Positions 36,721-45,987 of a stretch of 64,000 bases of DNA are shown in pieces. The translations under genes and the position numbers were made by a program. Position 1 is the first letter of the stretch, and every line of letters begins with the position of its first letter. The notes under the pieces were generated by a model. That model searched no databases, had not been told where the DNA came from, and was given only the letters and a program-made list of their open reading frames with translations. Source of the stretch: CAVOGJ01 sp963695405 (GTDB lineage: Bacteria > Planctomycetota > Planctomycetia > Pirellulales > Pirellulaceae); assembly GCA_963695405.1 (NCBI GenBank), contig CAVOGJ010000015.1:434001-498000 (forward strand), read 5' to 3'.

Positions 36721-36833
36721 GCAATCTTCCGAATTCCAAATCCCCGATCATTACGAGCAAGTCTAGCATTCGTTGCCGGCAGGCTGCGGAGCGATGGCGA
36801 AGGGGGAATGGTAGTACGGATATTGCCGGTTCT

Positions 36834-36868
36834 AACAAAAATGGCGAGGGCATTGCTGCCCTCGCCAT
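36834..36868 (-). terminator. Intrinsic terminator after the PEP-CTERM gene
   Basis: A perfect 12-bp stem (ATGGCGAGGGCA paired with TGCCCTCGCCAT) with a 4-base loop at 36841-36868, followed on the minus strand by TTTTTGTT. It lies 30 bases beyond the stop of the PEP-CTERM gene and separates it from the ATP-grasp gene. Confidence 0.88.
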
Positions 36869-36898
36869 GCGTCTTGATGAGCCGTTTAAGCCGGGGAT

Positions 36899-37537
36899 TT
36901 ACTTACGCTTACGGAACTGCATGAGCAGTCCGAGGCCGCCAATTCCGAGCAAGGCAATCGAGTTGGGCTCGGGAACCAGTTTGCCGACCTTCCATTGACC
37001 GTACTTGTTGATGGCCAAGGCCTCGTAACCCAGGGTCACGGTCGACACGGGGCTGGTCAGCGTTTGACCAAACGAAGCCCCCGTCGGTGTGATGCGAAAC
37101 GCGGTCCCCATGATCGTGATGCCGCTGCCATTCGGCGTCACCGTGGCCGCCGCACCGGAGGTGTTCATGTAGGTTTCGGTACCGGCGGTAAAAACACTCT
37201 GCTTCTCATTGGCATCGACCGTCTCCGAGGCGACGACCAATCTCACAGGCTCGCTGAAGTCGAATCGCAGCGAATTCGAACCTGGCTGGGCATGAAAGGT
37301 CGTGATCGTGACGCCGGCAACACCGATCGTCGTTGGCGCGTCAAATTCGCCGATCGAGGTGACCGTTACGTCGAGGTCACCGCAGATATCTTCGAAGGTC
37401 TGACCCCCATTGGAAATCAGATCGTGATCCCAGCCCGTGAAATTGAAGTACTCTACCGGGCTAAAACCGGCGAAAGCATTGACGGACAGGCTGAGCAAGA
37501 AAAGAACCGAAATCGAAATGTGGTTGTAGGTACGCAT
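36899..37537 (-). CDS. PEP-CTERM sorting-domain protein
   Basis: A 212-residue exported protein. Signal peptide MRTYNHISISVLFLLSLSVNAFA, a beta-rich body (about residues 24-180) with two cysteines or fewer, and the C-terminal sorting signal VPEPNSIALLGIGGLGLLMQ ending in FRKRK: motif, membrane helix and basic tail. The exosortase system recognises this and is tied to exopolysaccharide production, which fits the second glycan locus at 38-45 kb. ATG 37537 is preferred over 37552. It is followed by a strong terminator. Confidence 0.92.
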   Translation of the reverse strand: MRTYNHISISVLFLLSLSVNAFAGFSPVEYFNFTGWDHDLISNGGQTFEDICGDLDVTVTSIGEFDAPTTIGVAGVTITTFHAQPGSNSLRFDFSEPVRLVVASETVDANEKQSVFTAGTETYMNTSGAAATVTPNGSGITIMGTAFRITPTGASFGQTLTSPVSTVTLGYEALAINKYGQWKVGKLVPEPNSIALLGIGGLGLLMQFRKRK

Positions 37538-37799
37538 ACTGGTAAACTCCAATGGTGTAATACTTTGTTGTTCAGTAACAAGTGATTTTCAAAACGTGAA
37601 ACAAGTGTGGTTCCGAAGAACCTGCGCTCATTAAACATCCTCTTGAACGAGACAATTTCCCTGCTGACACGATGTCAACAACTCAAGAAACCAAGTAGTC
37701 TCATTAATCACCTCTTACGTTGCCAACAAAGCTGACCAAAGCGAGTTACCGATGGCGTTTGGTGTCAGCACAAATCTAATGACGGGGGCCAAAAAAAAT

Positions 37800-37905
37800 G
37801 GCCTTCGCCGACTACAGTCCTAGCGCCCACGCATCTTTCTCTCTCGAAACGAGATTGAGATACGCAAGGTAGACTGTCAGTTGGCGAAGGCCACGAGCTC
37901 TCTTT
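37800..37905 (+). ncRNA. Structured intergenic element A (candidate RNA or terminator)
   Basis: The arms 37800-37819 and 37872-37892 form a stem of about 20 pairs with one bulge and one G-U pair. They enclose an inner hairpin (CTCG-AAA-CGAG). A run of A precedes the stem, and CCACGAGCTCTCTTT, overlapping the arm's last two bases, follows it. A second copy with the same flanks and a different stem sequence lies at 38165-38236. The G-U pair forms only in the plus-strand RNA; on the minus strand it is an A-C mismatch, but there the stem is followed by T8, as in a terminator. Strand is therefore unsettled. It sits in the 900-base gene-free stretch 37538-38448. Confidence 0.55.
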
Positions 37906-38164
37906 ATGTAATGGTGTCGTTCATTCCGCGTGGTGGTGACCAGCCACATCCCACGCCAACTCTCAGCAGCCGGGCCTTCTGACTGGTCTTCTCATCGCGG
38001 TTCGTTTGCACGATCGCGACGCCTGCCCTGGCTGTTGGTGTGACCCCTGGGGTCCGCCGCGTTTGGCCGCGGTGTCGCGGCGAACCGGTGCGGTTCCCAG
38101 TCGTCTCCCGTCGCCTCGCCCTGGGCGAGCCGACGTCATCTCTTGCGGCTAGCGCAAAAAATGA

Positions 38165-38236
38165 CCCTTCGCAATTAGACGAACCGATCCCGTAAAGGAT
38201 GATTGCTGTCTAGTTGCGAAGGGCCACGAGCTCTTT
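38165..38236 (+). ncRNA. Structured intergenic element B, related to element A
   Basis: The arms 38165-38180 and 38208-38223 pair over 16 positions with one U-G wobble. They enclose a small hairpin (ATCC-CGTAAA-GGAT). The flanks match element A: AAAAAATG before and CCACGAGCTCTTT after. At several positions both bases of a pair differ between A and B while pairing is kept (for example C-G versus A-U and U-A versus A-U), so the structure rather than the sequence is conserved. On the minus strand the element lies downstream of the polysaccharide operon and ends in T6, so a terminator role is also possible. Confidence 0.55.
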
Positions 38237-38448
38237 CAAAAAAATTGATGTAACACCCGCATTATGACGACAAAAAGCAGCAAGTCAACCCTCTCGGTTT
38301 CATTTATCCGAAATTCTTTTCTGGTGGGCCGCGTCGGGGCCAAAGCCCTGGGGTCTGCGGCCGCAGTTCGACCTGCTTCGACCCTGACCCGTGCCGTGGA
38401 CCGCAGGTGATGTATGGTCGTAAGTCGTTAAATATTAGTAGCTTGCGT

Positions 38449-39600
38449 CTATGTCCTGTGGCGGCAAAGGGCCAGGCTCCACCAACGCCGCCCGTAGCGC
38501 AGCGGCAGCCACCAGACCGGCTCGCCCGCCCGTAGCACTCGCTCGGGTGGGGGCGCCAGTCCCCGCCAGAGGTCGCTTGGCCGATCAAATAACAGGCACA
38601 CAAAGGCCAGGTATTGCGGGCGATGAAATTTGCGTACGGATGGGTCGAAGATGCCCGCCCTCCGAATCCAGCGGCTGAGCACCGCAGATTTCCATCGGGG
38701 CGGCCGCAGGCCGTCCAGCACGTCGCGGGGTACGGGAGTCCGCAACAAATCCGCAGCCATTTGCAGCGAGAAATAAACGGCTGTCTTCAGCCTGGCGGTT
38801 TCTGTGCGTGCCATGAACAAGTCCCAGTCAATCGGCTCAGCCGTCACGATCCGGTCAACGTCGGTATGCAAGCGAAAACCGGGCGCCCTCACGTACGAAT
38901 GCTTCGCGGTGTGCAACGCGACTTGGAGAAGATTGTCCTCGGGTTGAAGCAGTCGCACTTTGGTTCCCTTGATTGGCAAAGACCGCTCCATGAGTGCCTC
39001 GCTGCATGGTTCCTGACCTTCCTGTATCCAGCGGCCAGCCACCGGACGCCATTGCAACTCCAGCCACAGGGTGCTGCCATTCGGCAGTTGCTTTCGGTAT
39101 TCTGCACCGCCCTGTGAGAGTGCATGGTCGATATCATCTTTCTCAAGTTCGCTGCGAAACTGAAACGCATAGCCATCCGTCAGCAGCGCCTCGTGCGCTC
39201 TCTTAAAATCTGATCTGCGCACCATCAGGTCGAGGTCCCCCATGGGATTGCAACCACGACACGGGTAGAGCGCTCGAGCGATCCCCGCATTTTTGAGCGC
39301 GACGACCGGGACATCCAGCTGCAGGAGGTGATCGCCTACCCGATCGAGTTCCGTTAGCATCGCGTCCAGCCGCAACCGCGTGGCTTCGTGGCTGGCTTGG
39401 AACAACGGAGGTGCTGCGGCGCCGAGCGCATGCGCGACGTGCGGCGCGATTTCATTCCTGTCGGCTAGTGCAAAGGACGCTTCTTCGCCCAGGTCGGCTA
39501 ACAACAAACGAGCGGCGTCGCGGGCGCGCGACGGATTGCTTGATTGAACGCAGTCGCACAGCCATTGCTCGCTAGGAGTCAGATTCCAGACGTGATTCAT
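38449..39600 (-). CDS. Nucleotidyltransferase-family protein (PF14907-like)
   Basis: A 383-residue soluble protein. A helical N-terminal region precedes the nucleotidyltransferase core VVALKNAGIARALYPCRGCN...GDLDLMVRRSDFKRA, in which the G-D-L-D-L-M-V strand supplies the two metal-binding aspartates. LWLELQWRPV and the histidine-rich VALHTAKHSYVRAPGFRLHTDVDRI follow, as in uncharacterised nucleotidyltransferases found in polysaccharide loci. ATG 39600 overlaps the stop of the GT4 gene (ATGA), which fixes the start; a frame from 39804 is not used. It is the last gene of the minus-strand operon. Substrate unknown. Confidence 0.83.
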   Translation of the reverse strand: MNHVWNLTPSEQWLCDCVQSSNPSRARDAARLLLADLGEEASFALADRNEIAPHVAHALGAAAPPLFQASHEATRLRLDAMLTELDRVGDHLLQLDVPVVALKNAGIARALYPCRGCNPMGDLDLMVRRSDFKRAHEALLTDGYAFQFRSELEKDDIDHALSQGGAEYRKQLPNGSTLWLELQWRPVAGRWIQEGQEPCSEALMERSLPIKGTKVRLLQPEDNLLQVALHTAKHSYVRAPGFRLHTDVDRIVTAEPIDWDLFMARTETARLKTAVYFSLQMAADLLRTPVPRDVLDGLRPPRWKSAVLSRWIRRAGIFDPSVRKFHRPQYLAFVCLLFDRPSDLWRGLAPPPERVLRAGEPVWWLPLRYGRRWWSLALCRHRT

Positions 39601-40783
39601 GTGCGGTCTCCAGCCATGGCGGGTCGTCGTCGTGACTGGACGACTTCGGTATAAATATCGACCAGTTGATCGGTTGTTCGGTCGAGTTCCAGATGCTCGC
39701 GCCGAACGCCTGGCCACGCCGACCGTAGGCAATGGCTTGTTCCTGGTTGTCCCACAGATCGCGGATCGCGCGGGCGAATGCCGCAGCACCAGACACGGGG
39801 TCAATCACGATGCCGCCTCGACTCTTTTCGACGAGCTCTGTCAGGCCGCCGCGGCGACTGACAACCGTGGGGACCCCGGCGGCGAGGGACTGGGCGGCCA
39901 CCAGCCCGAACGATTCGGGAACGAGCGAGGGAACAATCGTGCAGGTCGCTCTAGCCAGCAATTCATGGGCTTCCGTCGCAGAAACCCGACCGAGTAACTG
40001 CACGTTGACTCGTGAGCCGATCTCCGCTGCCAACCGTTGCATTTCCGGGCCATTGCCGGCCACCTTGAATTGGACATGAGGTAGCAGCGCTGGAAGCTCT
40101 TTCAGGATGGTTGTCCCCTTGGCGGCGTCCAATCGTCCCGCGAAAGCAACGTAGCGTTCTGACGGTTGTCTCGGTGTGACCTGGACGCCGTTGTACTTCA
40201 CCGTCAGCTTGCTGGCGGGGAATCCGCCGCGAAGGTGAACATCGCGTACGAATTCCGAGACGGGTAAGAACCGTTCTATCCAGCGGAACAGCCGGCCCCC
40301 ATGAACGTTCCATAAGTTATTCAAGGTGAGGGCCGAGCTGGCCAAGAGGGAACGGCGGGCACAGCGGCGCCAGATGCCGCTGCCGGCGCTGTGACCAACG
40401 CATGCTTCGCACGGCGCCTGTCGGTAAAAGAGTCCTCCCTCGACGCATAACCAACGGTAATTGTGCAGGGTCTGCACCACGGGGATCTCCGACTGATAGC
40501 ACGCCGACAACACGGACACGGTCAGGTCGGGAAGGATCGCATGCGCGTGAACGACATCGGGAGCGAATGACTTGAGGAGCCGCAGTACCCGTTGTTCGGT
40601 CCGCCGCGAGAAAAACACGTTTGCTCGTCCCAGATTGGCAAGCCTCCCGACCGGGGGCGACGCCGTCAATGTGCGGACTTCGATGCCTCGATCTCGCAGG
40701 GCGGCCGCTTCCGACTCGAAGACAACCGTCTCGCCAGAAGGCAAATCTGCCGCTCCGGAATTGTGAATCAGCAAGACGCGCAT
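39597..40783 (-). CDS. Glycosyltransferase family 4 (frame broken near 39702)
   Basis: About 395 residues after repair. It starts MRVLLIHNSGAADLPSGETV and carries DVVHAHAILPDLTVSVL, a cysteine cluster CEACVGHSAGSGIWRRC around residue 130 and the donor-side YVAFAGRLDAAKGTTILKEL and PSLVPESFGLVAAQSLAAGV. After YGRRGQAFG the open frame runs on to 39572 with foreign sequence. A second frame gives the normal end REHLELDRTTDQLVDIYTEV and stops at 39597, making an ATGA overlap with the next gene. One base (probably a G) is missing near 39702. ATG 40783 lies 30 bases after the Wzy-like gene. The cysteines resemble the CxxC insert of some exopolysaccharide GT4 enzymes. Confidence 0.87.
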
Positions 40784-40812
40784 TTGAGTGATCTCTTGAA
40801 TGTCAAAGGCAA

Positions 40813-42126
40813 TCAATTGACGTGGACCAACTCGGGCTCGACGATTGGCCGTGGCGATTCTTCATCAGCGGCCTCCCCAGTCTGACTTCTTCGCTGCCGA
40901 TACAGCACGAAGCGCATGGAGATGCATCCAAAGAGAAAAAGGATTAACGAAAAATCATAGGCGCTGATGCCATTGGTGGTGAGCGATTTGACGAAGCCCA
41001 AGCAGGTTGCCAAGACGCCCATCTCACCAATTCGGCGTGACTCGGCATCGGGAAACCGAAGGCCAAACAGCCACCGAAAAAAGACGAACAACGAGTAGAG
41101 GATCATCGGGAGCGCACCAATGAAGCCGGCGGCAACCAACGCCTGGAGCGCAAAATTGTCGACGGCGGCGTGATCATGCTGCATGAACCGTCGCACGATG
41201 ACATAGCCCCAACCGATGGCGGGCGACTTCTTGATCACTTGAACAGTTTCCCCCCAACCGGACCGATTGCCGTCCTCGGTCTGAAGGCGTCCCGCCCCGC
41301 GCGCCAGTTCCTCCCAGGAATCGACGCGCATGTATTCTCGAACCTCTGGGCTGGATAAAAGAATCAAGAAAAAGCAGGCGGGTACTAGTAGAACCGCGAT
41401 TTTGCGGCCGCGAGAAATGTTACTCGTCAGCGCCGAAAAGCCGCCCACGACGAGCAGCCCCAGCAGCCCCGTACGTGACCGCGACAAGCAGAAAACGGAG
41501 AACAGTGGAATCAGCAGCAAGATACGTGCGGGAAAGGACATGCGATGCGTCAACAGCATCACCCCAAAGATCGCGAACAGACTCATGACGCACAGGTTGA
41601 TCGAGTTAATATGGGGCCACGTCGTATCGAGTCGGTGGCCGAGCAGAACATAGTCGCGGAGCGTCTCTCCTTCACGGAAGATTTCGCTAATGGACCACAG
41701 GCAGATGATGTAACAACCAATGACGAGTAACTCGAAAATTCGCTCGAGCAAATGCAACGATTCGTGTTCTTGGACATGTACCGATATCGCAGCGGCCCAA
41801 AACAAGATTACGAACAGCTCCAGGCACTTCCAGAGGGACCATTCAGGGGCAAGTCCGCTGACCAGCCCGCTGATGGCGGCGACCGCCGCAAACCAACTCC
41901 AAAAGACGAAAGGCGGTGTGCCGAGCGCTTTGAGTAGCGCCGCATAGCGACGAACCGGTACGCAAATCACGCAGACGGCCGATACGAACATCATCGGGAG
42001 CACTCGCGCGAACAGCAGTGTTGTCGACAGTCCCGAGGAAGAGGCGAAGCGATCGTCCACCACCGTGTAGCTGAACGAGGAGAAGAGCAAAACAAGTGCG
42101 GAGTAGGCCAGGAGAGCTTCAGTCAT
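40813..42126 (-). CDS. O-antigen ligase / Wzy-like polymerase
   Basis: A 437-residue integral membrane protein with about twelve hydrophobic segments. A large loop between residues 270 and 330 holds AGRLQTEDGNRSGWGETVQV and the glycine-rich PAIGWGYVIVRRFMQHDHAA, with HDHAAVDNFALQ, the part that is conserved in O-antigen ligases and polymerases. LSRSRTGLLGLLVVGG is also typical. It should join or polymerise lipid-linked glycan units at the outer face of the cytoplasmic membrane. Its first eight bases overlap the end of the upstream GT4 gene. Confidence 0.87.
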   Translation of the reverse strand: MTEALLAYSALVLLFSSFSYTVVDDRFASSSGLSTTLLFARVLPMMFVSAVCVICVPVRRYAALLKALGTPPFVFWSWFAAVAAISGLVSGLAPEWSLWKCLELFVILFWAAAISVHVQEHESLHLLERIFELLVIGCYIICLWSISEIFREGETLRDYVLLGHRLDTTWPHINSINLCVMSLFAIFGVMLLTHRMSFPARILLLIPLFSVFCLSRSRTGLLGLLVVGGFSALTSNISRGRKIAVLLVPACFFLILLSSPEVREYMRVDSWEELARGAGRLQTEDGNRSGWGETVQVIKKSPAIGWGYVIVRRFMQHDHAAVDNFALQALVAAGFIGALPMILYSLFVFFRWLFGLRFPDAESRRIGEMGVLATCLGFVKSLTTNGISAYDFSLILFLFGCISMRFVLYRQRRSQTGEAADEESPRPIVEPELVHVN

Positions 42127-43420
42127 TGGTTCCTCGGTAACTCGACCCGCGCTGGGGTTGGTTTAACAATGATTCAATGGCGGCGGTCATATTGTGGATC
42201 GCCGTGGCCGGCGTGAACCTTTCCGCTCGCTGCCGAGAAACGCTGGACATGGCGGCAAGTCGTCCTCGCTGCTCAACAAGCCACGTCAGCTTGTCGGCCG
42301 TGTCACGCGTATCCAGTGGATCAAACAGTCGACCGTTCTCGCCATCACACACAAGCTCGCCATGGGCGCCGTCGTAGCGGGAGTGGAGCAGCGGGAGCCC
42401 GTGGGCAAGCGCCTCGAAGCCGACAAGTGCCCGGTAGTCGTCCAAGGTCGGCATGACGAACGCATCGACCGACTCATAGAAACACGACAATCGTTCGTAT
42501 GGTTGGCGGCCAAAAAACATGACCAGGTCGGACAATTTCCGTTCGGCGACCAACCGCTGCAGCGCCTCGCGCTGATCGCCATCGCCGACCAGCCAGAGTT
42601 CCAATTCCTGCTGGACCTGCTTGGGTAATTCCGCCAGGCCGTCGATCAATTGCGAAATACCCTTTCTCGAGATTAGCTGACCAACGTATAGCAAACGCAC
42701 TCGGCCGTGGTGTGCGGGAAGTTGACGGTCGTGCACCGAAGATCTGGGAGAACTCGTTTTCGAGGCGGTCGTATCCGATACCAGAAACGTGCCGACACGA
42801 ACTTTGTCTGCCGGAACGCGCAGCGTGTCTTGTAAATAGCGGCGACCCTGCTCGTTGCTTGTAAGGAACAGGTCGATGCCGCGGCAAGCGAAGCGTCGGA
42901 GCGCCACGATGGGCCAGCGAGGCCGACGGGTCGAGCCCTGATAGGGATCACCTTCGACCAGGGCCAAGATGCGGGCGGAACGCAAGAAGGGGCGAAACAG
43001 TGCCAGGTAGACGGCCAGAGCCAGGATCTCCTGCACCACAATCACGTCGGGTTGCAGGCGGCGAATCCGGCCCACGATCGTCGGCGTGGGGATCACGAAC
43101 TGTCGATTGTACGAGTTTTTCCGCTTACCAAGCGACAGATGGATCGCCCCGGCGAACTCGATTTCTCGATTCGTGCCAGGAATCACCTTCGTCGGGGGAA
43201 ACGCGCTCCAAAATTGACTGGCTGGGAAATGATCGATCAGTGGCGGCAGTAAGCGTTTCCAGTAGAGCAGACTGTCGGGTGTGCCGACACAGTTGAAGAG
43301 CCACAGAATGCGGGGCGACTGGCCGCCCGTTTCCGACTCAGCGGCGATCCGCCGGTCAGTCGGATCGAGGGTCGCGCAGGGAGTAGTGGTCAAGGCGTGC
43401 ATAGCGGTCAAGGCGTGCAT
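42119..43420 (-). CDS. Glycosyltransferase family 4
   Basis: A 433-residue GT-B transferase. The N-terminal domain has PRILWLFNCVGTPDSLLYW and DVIVVQEILALAVYLALFRP. The C-terminal domain has VRLLYVGQLISRKGISQLID, LWLVGDGDQREALQRLV and FVMPTLDDYRALVGFEALAHG, with the E of the nucleotide-binding motif. The N-terminus repeats MHALTA because of an 18-bp duplication, so a start at 43420 or 43402 is possible. It is the first gene of the minus-strand polysaccharide operon and diverges from the Wzx gene. Confidence 0.88.
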   Translation of the reverse strand: MHALTAMHALTTTPCATLDPTDRRIAAESETGGQSPRILWLFNCVGTPDSLLYWKRLLPPLIDHFPASQFWSAFPPTKVIPGTNREIEFAGAIHLSLGKRKNSYNRQFVIPTPTIVGRIRRLQPDVIVVQEILALAVYLALFRPFLRSARILALVEGDPYQGSTRRPRWPIVALRRFACRGIDLFLTSNEQGRRYLQDTLRVPADKVRVGTFLVSDTTASKTSSPRSSVHDRQLPAHHGRVRLLYVGQLISRKGISQLIDGLAELPKQVQQELELWLVGDGDQREALQRLVAERKLSDLVMFFGRQPYERLSCFYESVDAFVMPTLDDYRALVGFEALAHGLPLLHSRYDGAHGELVCDGENGRLFDPLDTRDTADKLTWLVEQRGRLAAMSSVSRQRAERFTPATAIHNMTAAIESLLNQPQRGSSYRGTND

Positions 43421-43423
43421 AGC
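43388..43423. repeat. 18-bp direct duplication over the start of the GT4 gene
   Basis: The 18 bases GGTCAAGGCGTGCATAGC occur twice in tandem without mismatch. On the minus strand each copy holds an ATG followed by CACGCCTTGACC, so the duplication adds six residues and a second start codon in frame. Confidence 0.85.
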
Positions 43424-43490
43424 GGTGGGGTCGTGTCTGGTTCCCGAACGAGGCTTCAGCTAGGCTCACTCGTCCGTAGTTTGCGAAATC

Positions 43491-44975
43491 TTGTCTGGAG
43501 CGTCTTCCTTGCAGAACCGAACGACCAGCTTTGCGACGGCCAGCCGTGGTTTTGGCTGGTCCTTCATGGCCAGCTTACTCGTCATGTTCGCTTCTCTTGT
43601 GGCTCAGTTCTTTCTTGGACGCTTCCTGTCGATTCGCGACTTTGGCGTGTATGCCATCGCTATCAGTTGCGCCAATATGGTGATGGTGTTTCGGGACGGA
43701 GGCGTAGCGCATTGGCTGGGCCGGATGACGGTCGATGAGTTTCAGCGCGTGCGGGGGAACGCCATGTGCCTCGCATTCGCCAGTTCCTTGCTCGTTGGTA
43801 CCCTGCTGGGCGTGCTCGCGTATCCGATTGGTTGGTTGTATGGCGAACCGCAGGTCACTTGGGTCCTGTTGGTCCTTGCAACTTCTTTCCCTTTCGGCGC
43901 CTATGCCATCGTCGGCCAGGCTCGATTGCAGGTCGAGCTGCGTTTTGAGACCATGGCCACGATCAAGCTGGTCTCTGGCTATCTGCGCTATGGACTCACA
44001 GTGCTGCTTGCTGCCCGGGGTTGTGGTCCACTCAGCTTTGCCTGGCCCGTCTTGGTGGTCGCCTTGTTGGAAATGGGATTGTTCGCCTGGTGGACGCGTT
44101 TGCCGTTGCGCGGTTCGGATTTTTCCTGGTCGGCAGCTCGGGAAGTGTTTTCGCAAAGCAAATGGTCTCTCTCGGGTTCTTTCTCGGCCGCTTTGTTGCG
44201 GCAATGCGACTATGCCGTGCTGGGCCTCCTGGTCCCCACCTCTGTCGTAGGTGCGTATTACTTTGCCTTTCAATTGGCCATTCAACCGGTCCTGTTGATC
44301 GGCGAGAGTCTCCGTAAAGTTGTCTTGCCGCTCTTTGCCCGGGTCAGCGGTGATCCGGCACGCGAGTATCGCAGCCTGACCTATGCAGGTACCTTTCTGG
44401 GCATTGTCGCAGCGCCGCTCATGATGCTCCTCGTCGTGACAGGCGGCCCGCTCCTGGAGCTCCTCTGGGGTGGAAAATGGGCCATCTCGGTGGTACCGCT
44501 CCAACTATTAGCATTCGCCATGCCAATCCACCTGGTATCGGTTTTCTGCGAATCCCTCGCACAATCTCGCGGTCAGTTTCGGCTTTGGACGGCTGCAGTG
44601 TTGCTGCGGGGCATCGGTCTGGGCGTTGCCGCCACACTGGCCGCCGCCGTTGCCGGTTATGCGGATATTGACGTCTTGACGCTCGTGCTCGCCTTTTACC
44701 TGGCAGTGAGTGGTTTGATCGAAACGGTTCTGATTGTGCGGTGGCTCGATCTTCCGCTCTCCGCACTTTGGGATACGGCGAGTGCACCCATCGTCTCCGC
44801 GGGAACCGCGGCCATCTTTACGCTCGCGATGTTGCATGTTTTTGCATGGGAATCGGCTCTGGAAAGGCTCTTGTTCGGCGGCCTGCTATTCATCGCAACC
44901 GTCGCTCTCGTGCTGACTTTGTGCTGTCGCAAGGGGTTTGTCACGTTGCTGATGATGTCGCGGATGAGTGGCTAG
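43491..44975 (+). CDS. Wzx-like oligosaccharide flippase (MOP superfamily)
   Basis: A 494-residue membrane protein with about fourteen hydrophobic segments. The N-terminal GWSFMASLLVMFASLVAQFF, FLSIRDFGVYAIAISCANMV and GGVAHWLGR are typical of Wzx/RfbX flippases, as is the middle SQSKWSLSGSFSAALLRQCD followed by GLLVPTSVVGAYYFAF. It moves lipid-linked glycan units across the cytoplasmic membrane for the Wzy-like polymerase encoded on the other strand. The reading frame opens at TTG 43491 without a clear ribosome site; a start a few codons further in is possible. Confidence 0.86.
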   Translation: MSGASSLQNRTTSFATASRGFGWSFMASLLVMFASLVAQFFLGRFLSIRDFGVYAIAISCANMVMVFRDGGVAHWLGRMTVDEFQRVRGNAMCLAFASSLLVGTLLGVLAYPIGWLYGEPQVTWVLLVLATSFPFGAYAIVGQARLQVELRFETMATIKLVSGYLRYGLTVLLAARGCGPLSFAWPVLVVALLEMGLFAWWTRLPLRGSDFSWSAAREVFSQSKWSLSGSFSAALLRQCDYAVLGLLVPTSVVGAYYFAFQLAIQPVLLIGESLRKVVLPLFARVSGDPAREYRSLTYAGTFLGIVAAPLMMLLVVTGGPLLELLWGGKWAISVVPLQLLAFAMPIHLVSVFCESLAQSRGQFRLWTAAVLLRGIGLGVAATLAAAVAGYADIDVLTLVLAFYLAVSGLIETVLIVRWLDLPLSALWDTASAPIVSAGTAAIFTLAMLHVFAWESALERLLFGGLLFIATVALVLTLCCRKGFVTLLMMSRMSG

Positions 44976-45637
44976 AAACCCGATGCGTCGGCGCTCGGCT
45001 GGCGAGTCGGAGAAGCGTTGCTCGCGTGGCCGTGAAGCGTCGCCATTGACGGAATTGCCCCAGCCAAGGGGAGGCATCGTCCTATCGACCCATAGGGGTC
45101 GCCGCGAGTTCCTTCCCCTGTTCCGCGCGGTGCCTTCGGCTGGCCTCGTTCGAGTTCTTGACCGAAGGACGTTTGTCGCTTTGTCCGTCGGGTGCGAGCC
45201 GGGATTCCTTCGGCAAGCAGTGGGCCGCTCGCGGCTGTCGGGCCCGTCGCCTCGGTCAGGTGCCGCGGGAGTTACCTAATCAGGCGATCCGCACGCCCAC
45301 CGGCCGTAGCTTTTCCGAGCTGTAACACCCAACACGAAACGACGCTTGCTAATACGATCGGTCTCGTGCCGATGCGCCTACATGTTCGGATTGCCTGTCG
45401 GCGAGGGTTGGAATGCGGCGGACGACAAAAACGAACCGCTAGCTGAACTCTCCCAGGTACACGATCGTATGTTGTATGAAAGAAGGGTGGTTGGCTTGGC
45501 CCAGCTGGGCCGCCGAACCGTCCCCGAACACGAGCAGAGTGGCACGGTCGCACCGGCAAGAATGGCCAGGTAATTCGTTACTGGGAATCGGCTTGGAACG
45601 GTGATCACGACGACAGGTGTAATTTGGAGGCACAGCC
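44976..45637. other. Gene-free stretch
   Basis: About 660 bases after the flippase gene with no reading frame that looks coding on either strand and no tRNA-like fold that I can see. The region is GC-rich and holds scattered short inverted repeats. It ends just before the lone transposase OrfA, so some of it may be decayed mobile DNA. Confidence 0.5.
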
Positions 45638-45940
45638 ATGCGGATGAATCGAGTGGCAGGAAAGTCCGACCCTCGTTTGCAGGAAGCCGAATGGGATCGG
45701 ATTGATTACCTCTTCTTCGATCCACCACCAGGACCCTTCGGGGGGCGTCCGCGGGCATCATCGCGAGCTTGTTTTGAGGCCGTCTGGTGGGTTCGCGCCC
45801 GAGATGGGAAGTGGGATGAACTTCCGCGTCAATATCCATCCGTCTCGACTTGCCTGCGACGATTTCGTGAATGGCAATCGAGTGGAATCTGGCGTGTGGC
45901 AACGTCCCGCTTGAATCAATCACGTGGCCAACACGTGTAA
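45638..45940 (+). CDS. IS5-family transposase OrfA (DUF4096-like), solitary
   Basis: A 100-residue protein matching the N-terminal helix-turn-helix part of two-frame IS5-group transposases: WDRIDYLFFDPPPGPFGGRP, then ACFEAVWWVRARDGKWDELP and YPSVSTCLRRFREWQSSGIW. In active elements a second frame with the DDE catalytic domain follows. Here the next 50 bases lead straight into the MEMO gene on the other strand, and no OrfB or clear terminal inverted repeat is visible. It is either a remnant or one of the single OrfA-like genes kept in planctomycete genomes, possibly as a DNA-binding protein. Confidence 0.8.
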   Translation: MRMNRVAGKSDPRLQEAEWDRIDYLFFDPPPGPFGGRPRASSRACFEAVWWVRARDGKWDELPRQYPSVSTCLRRFREWQSSGIWRVATSRLNQSRGQHV

Positions 45941-45987
45941 AGCCAAGTAAGGGCCGGCGTGCTTACTGCCAAGTTGTCGGTGATGGC

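Noticed and set aside
37800..37905. Integron attC site as explanation for the intergenic palindromes
   Set aside because: The stems lack the GTTRRRY and RYYYAAC core ends, there is no integrase and no cassette between the copies.
43575..44504. 309-residue minus-strand reading frame
   Set aside because: Antisense to the Wzx flippase; very rich in Gln, Arg and His and without hydrophobic core.
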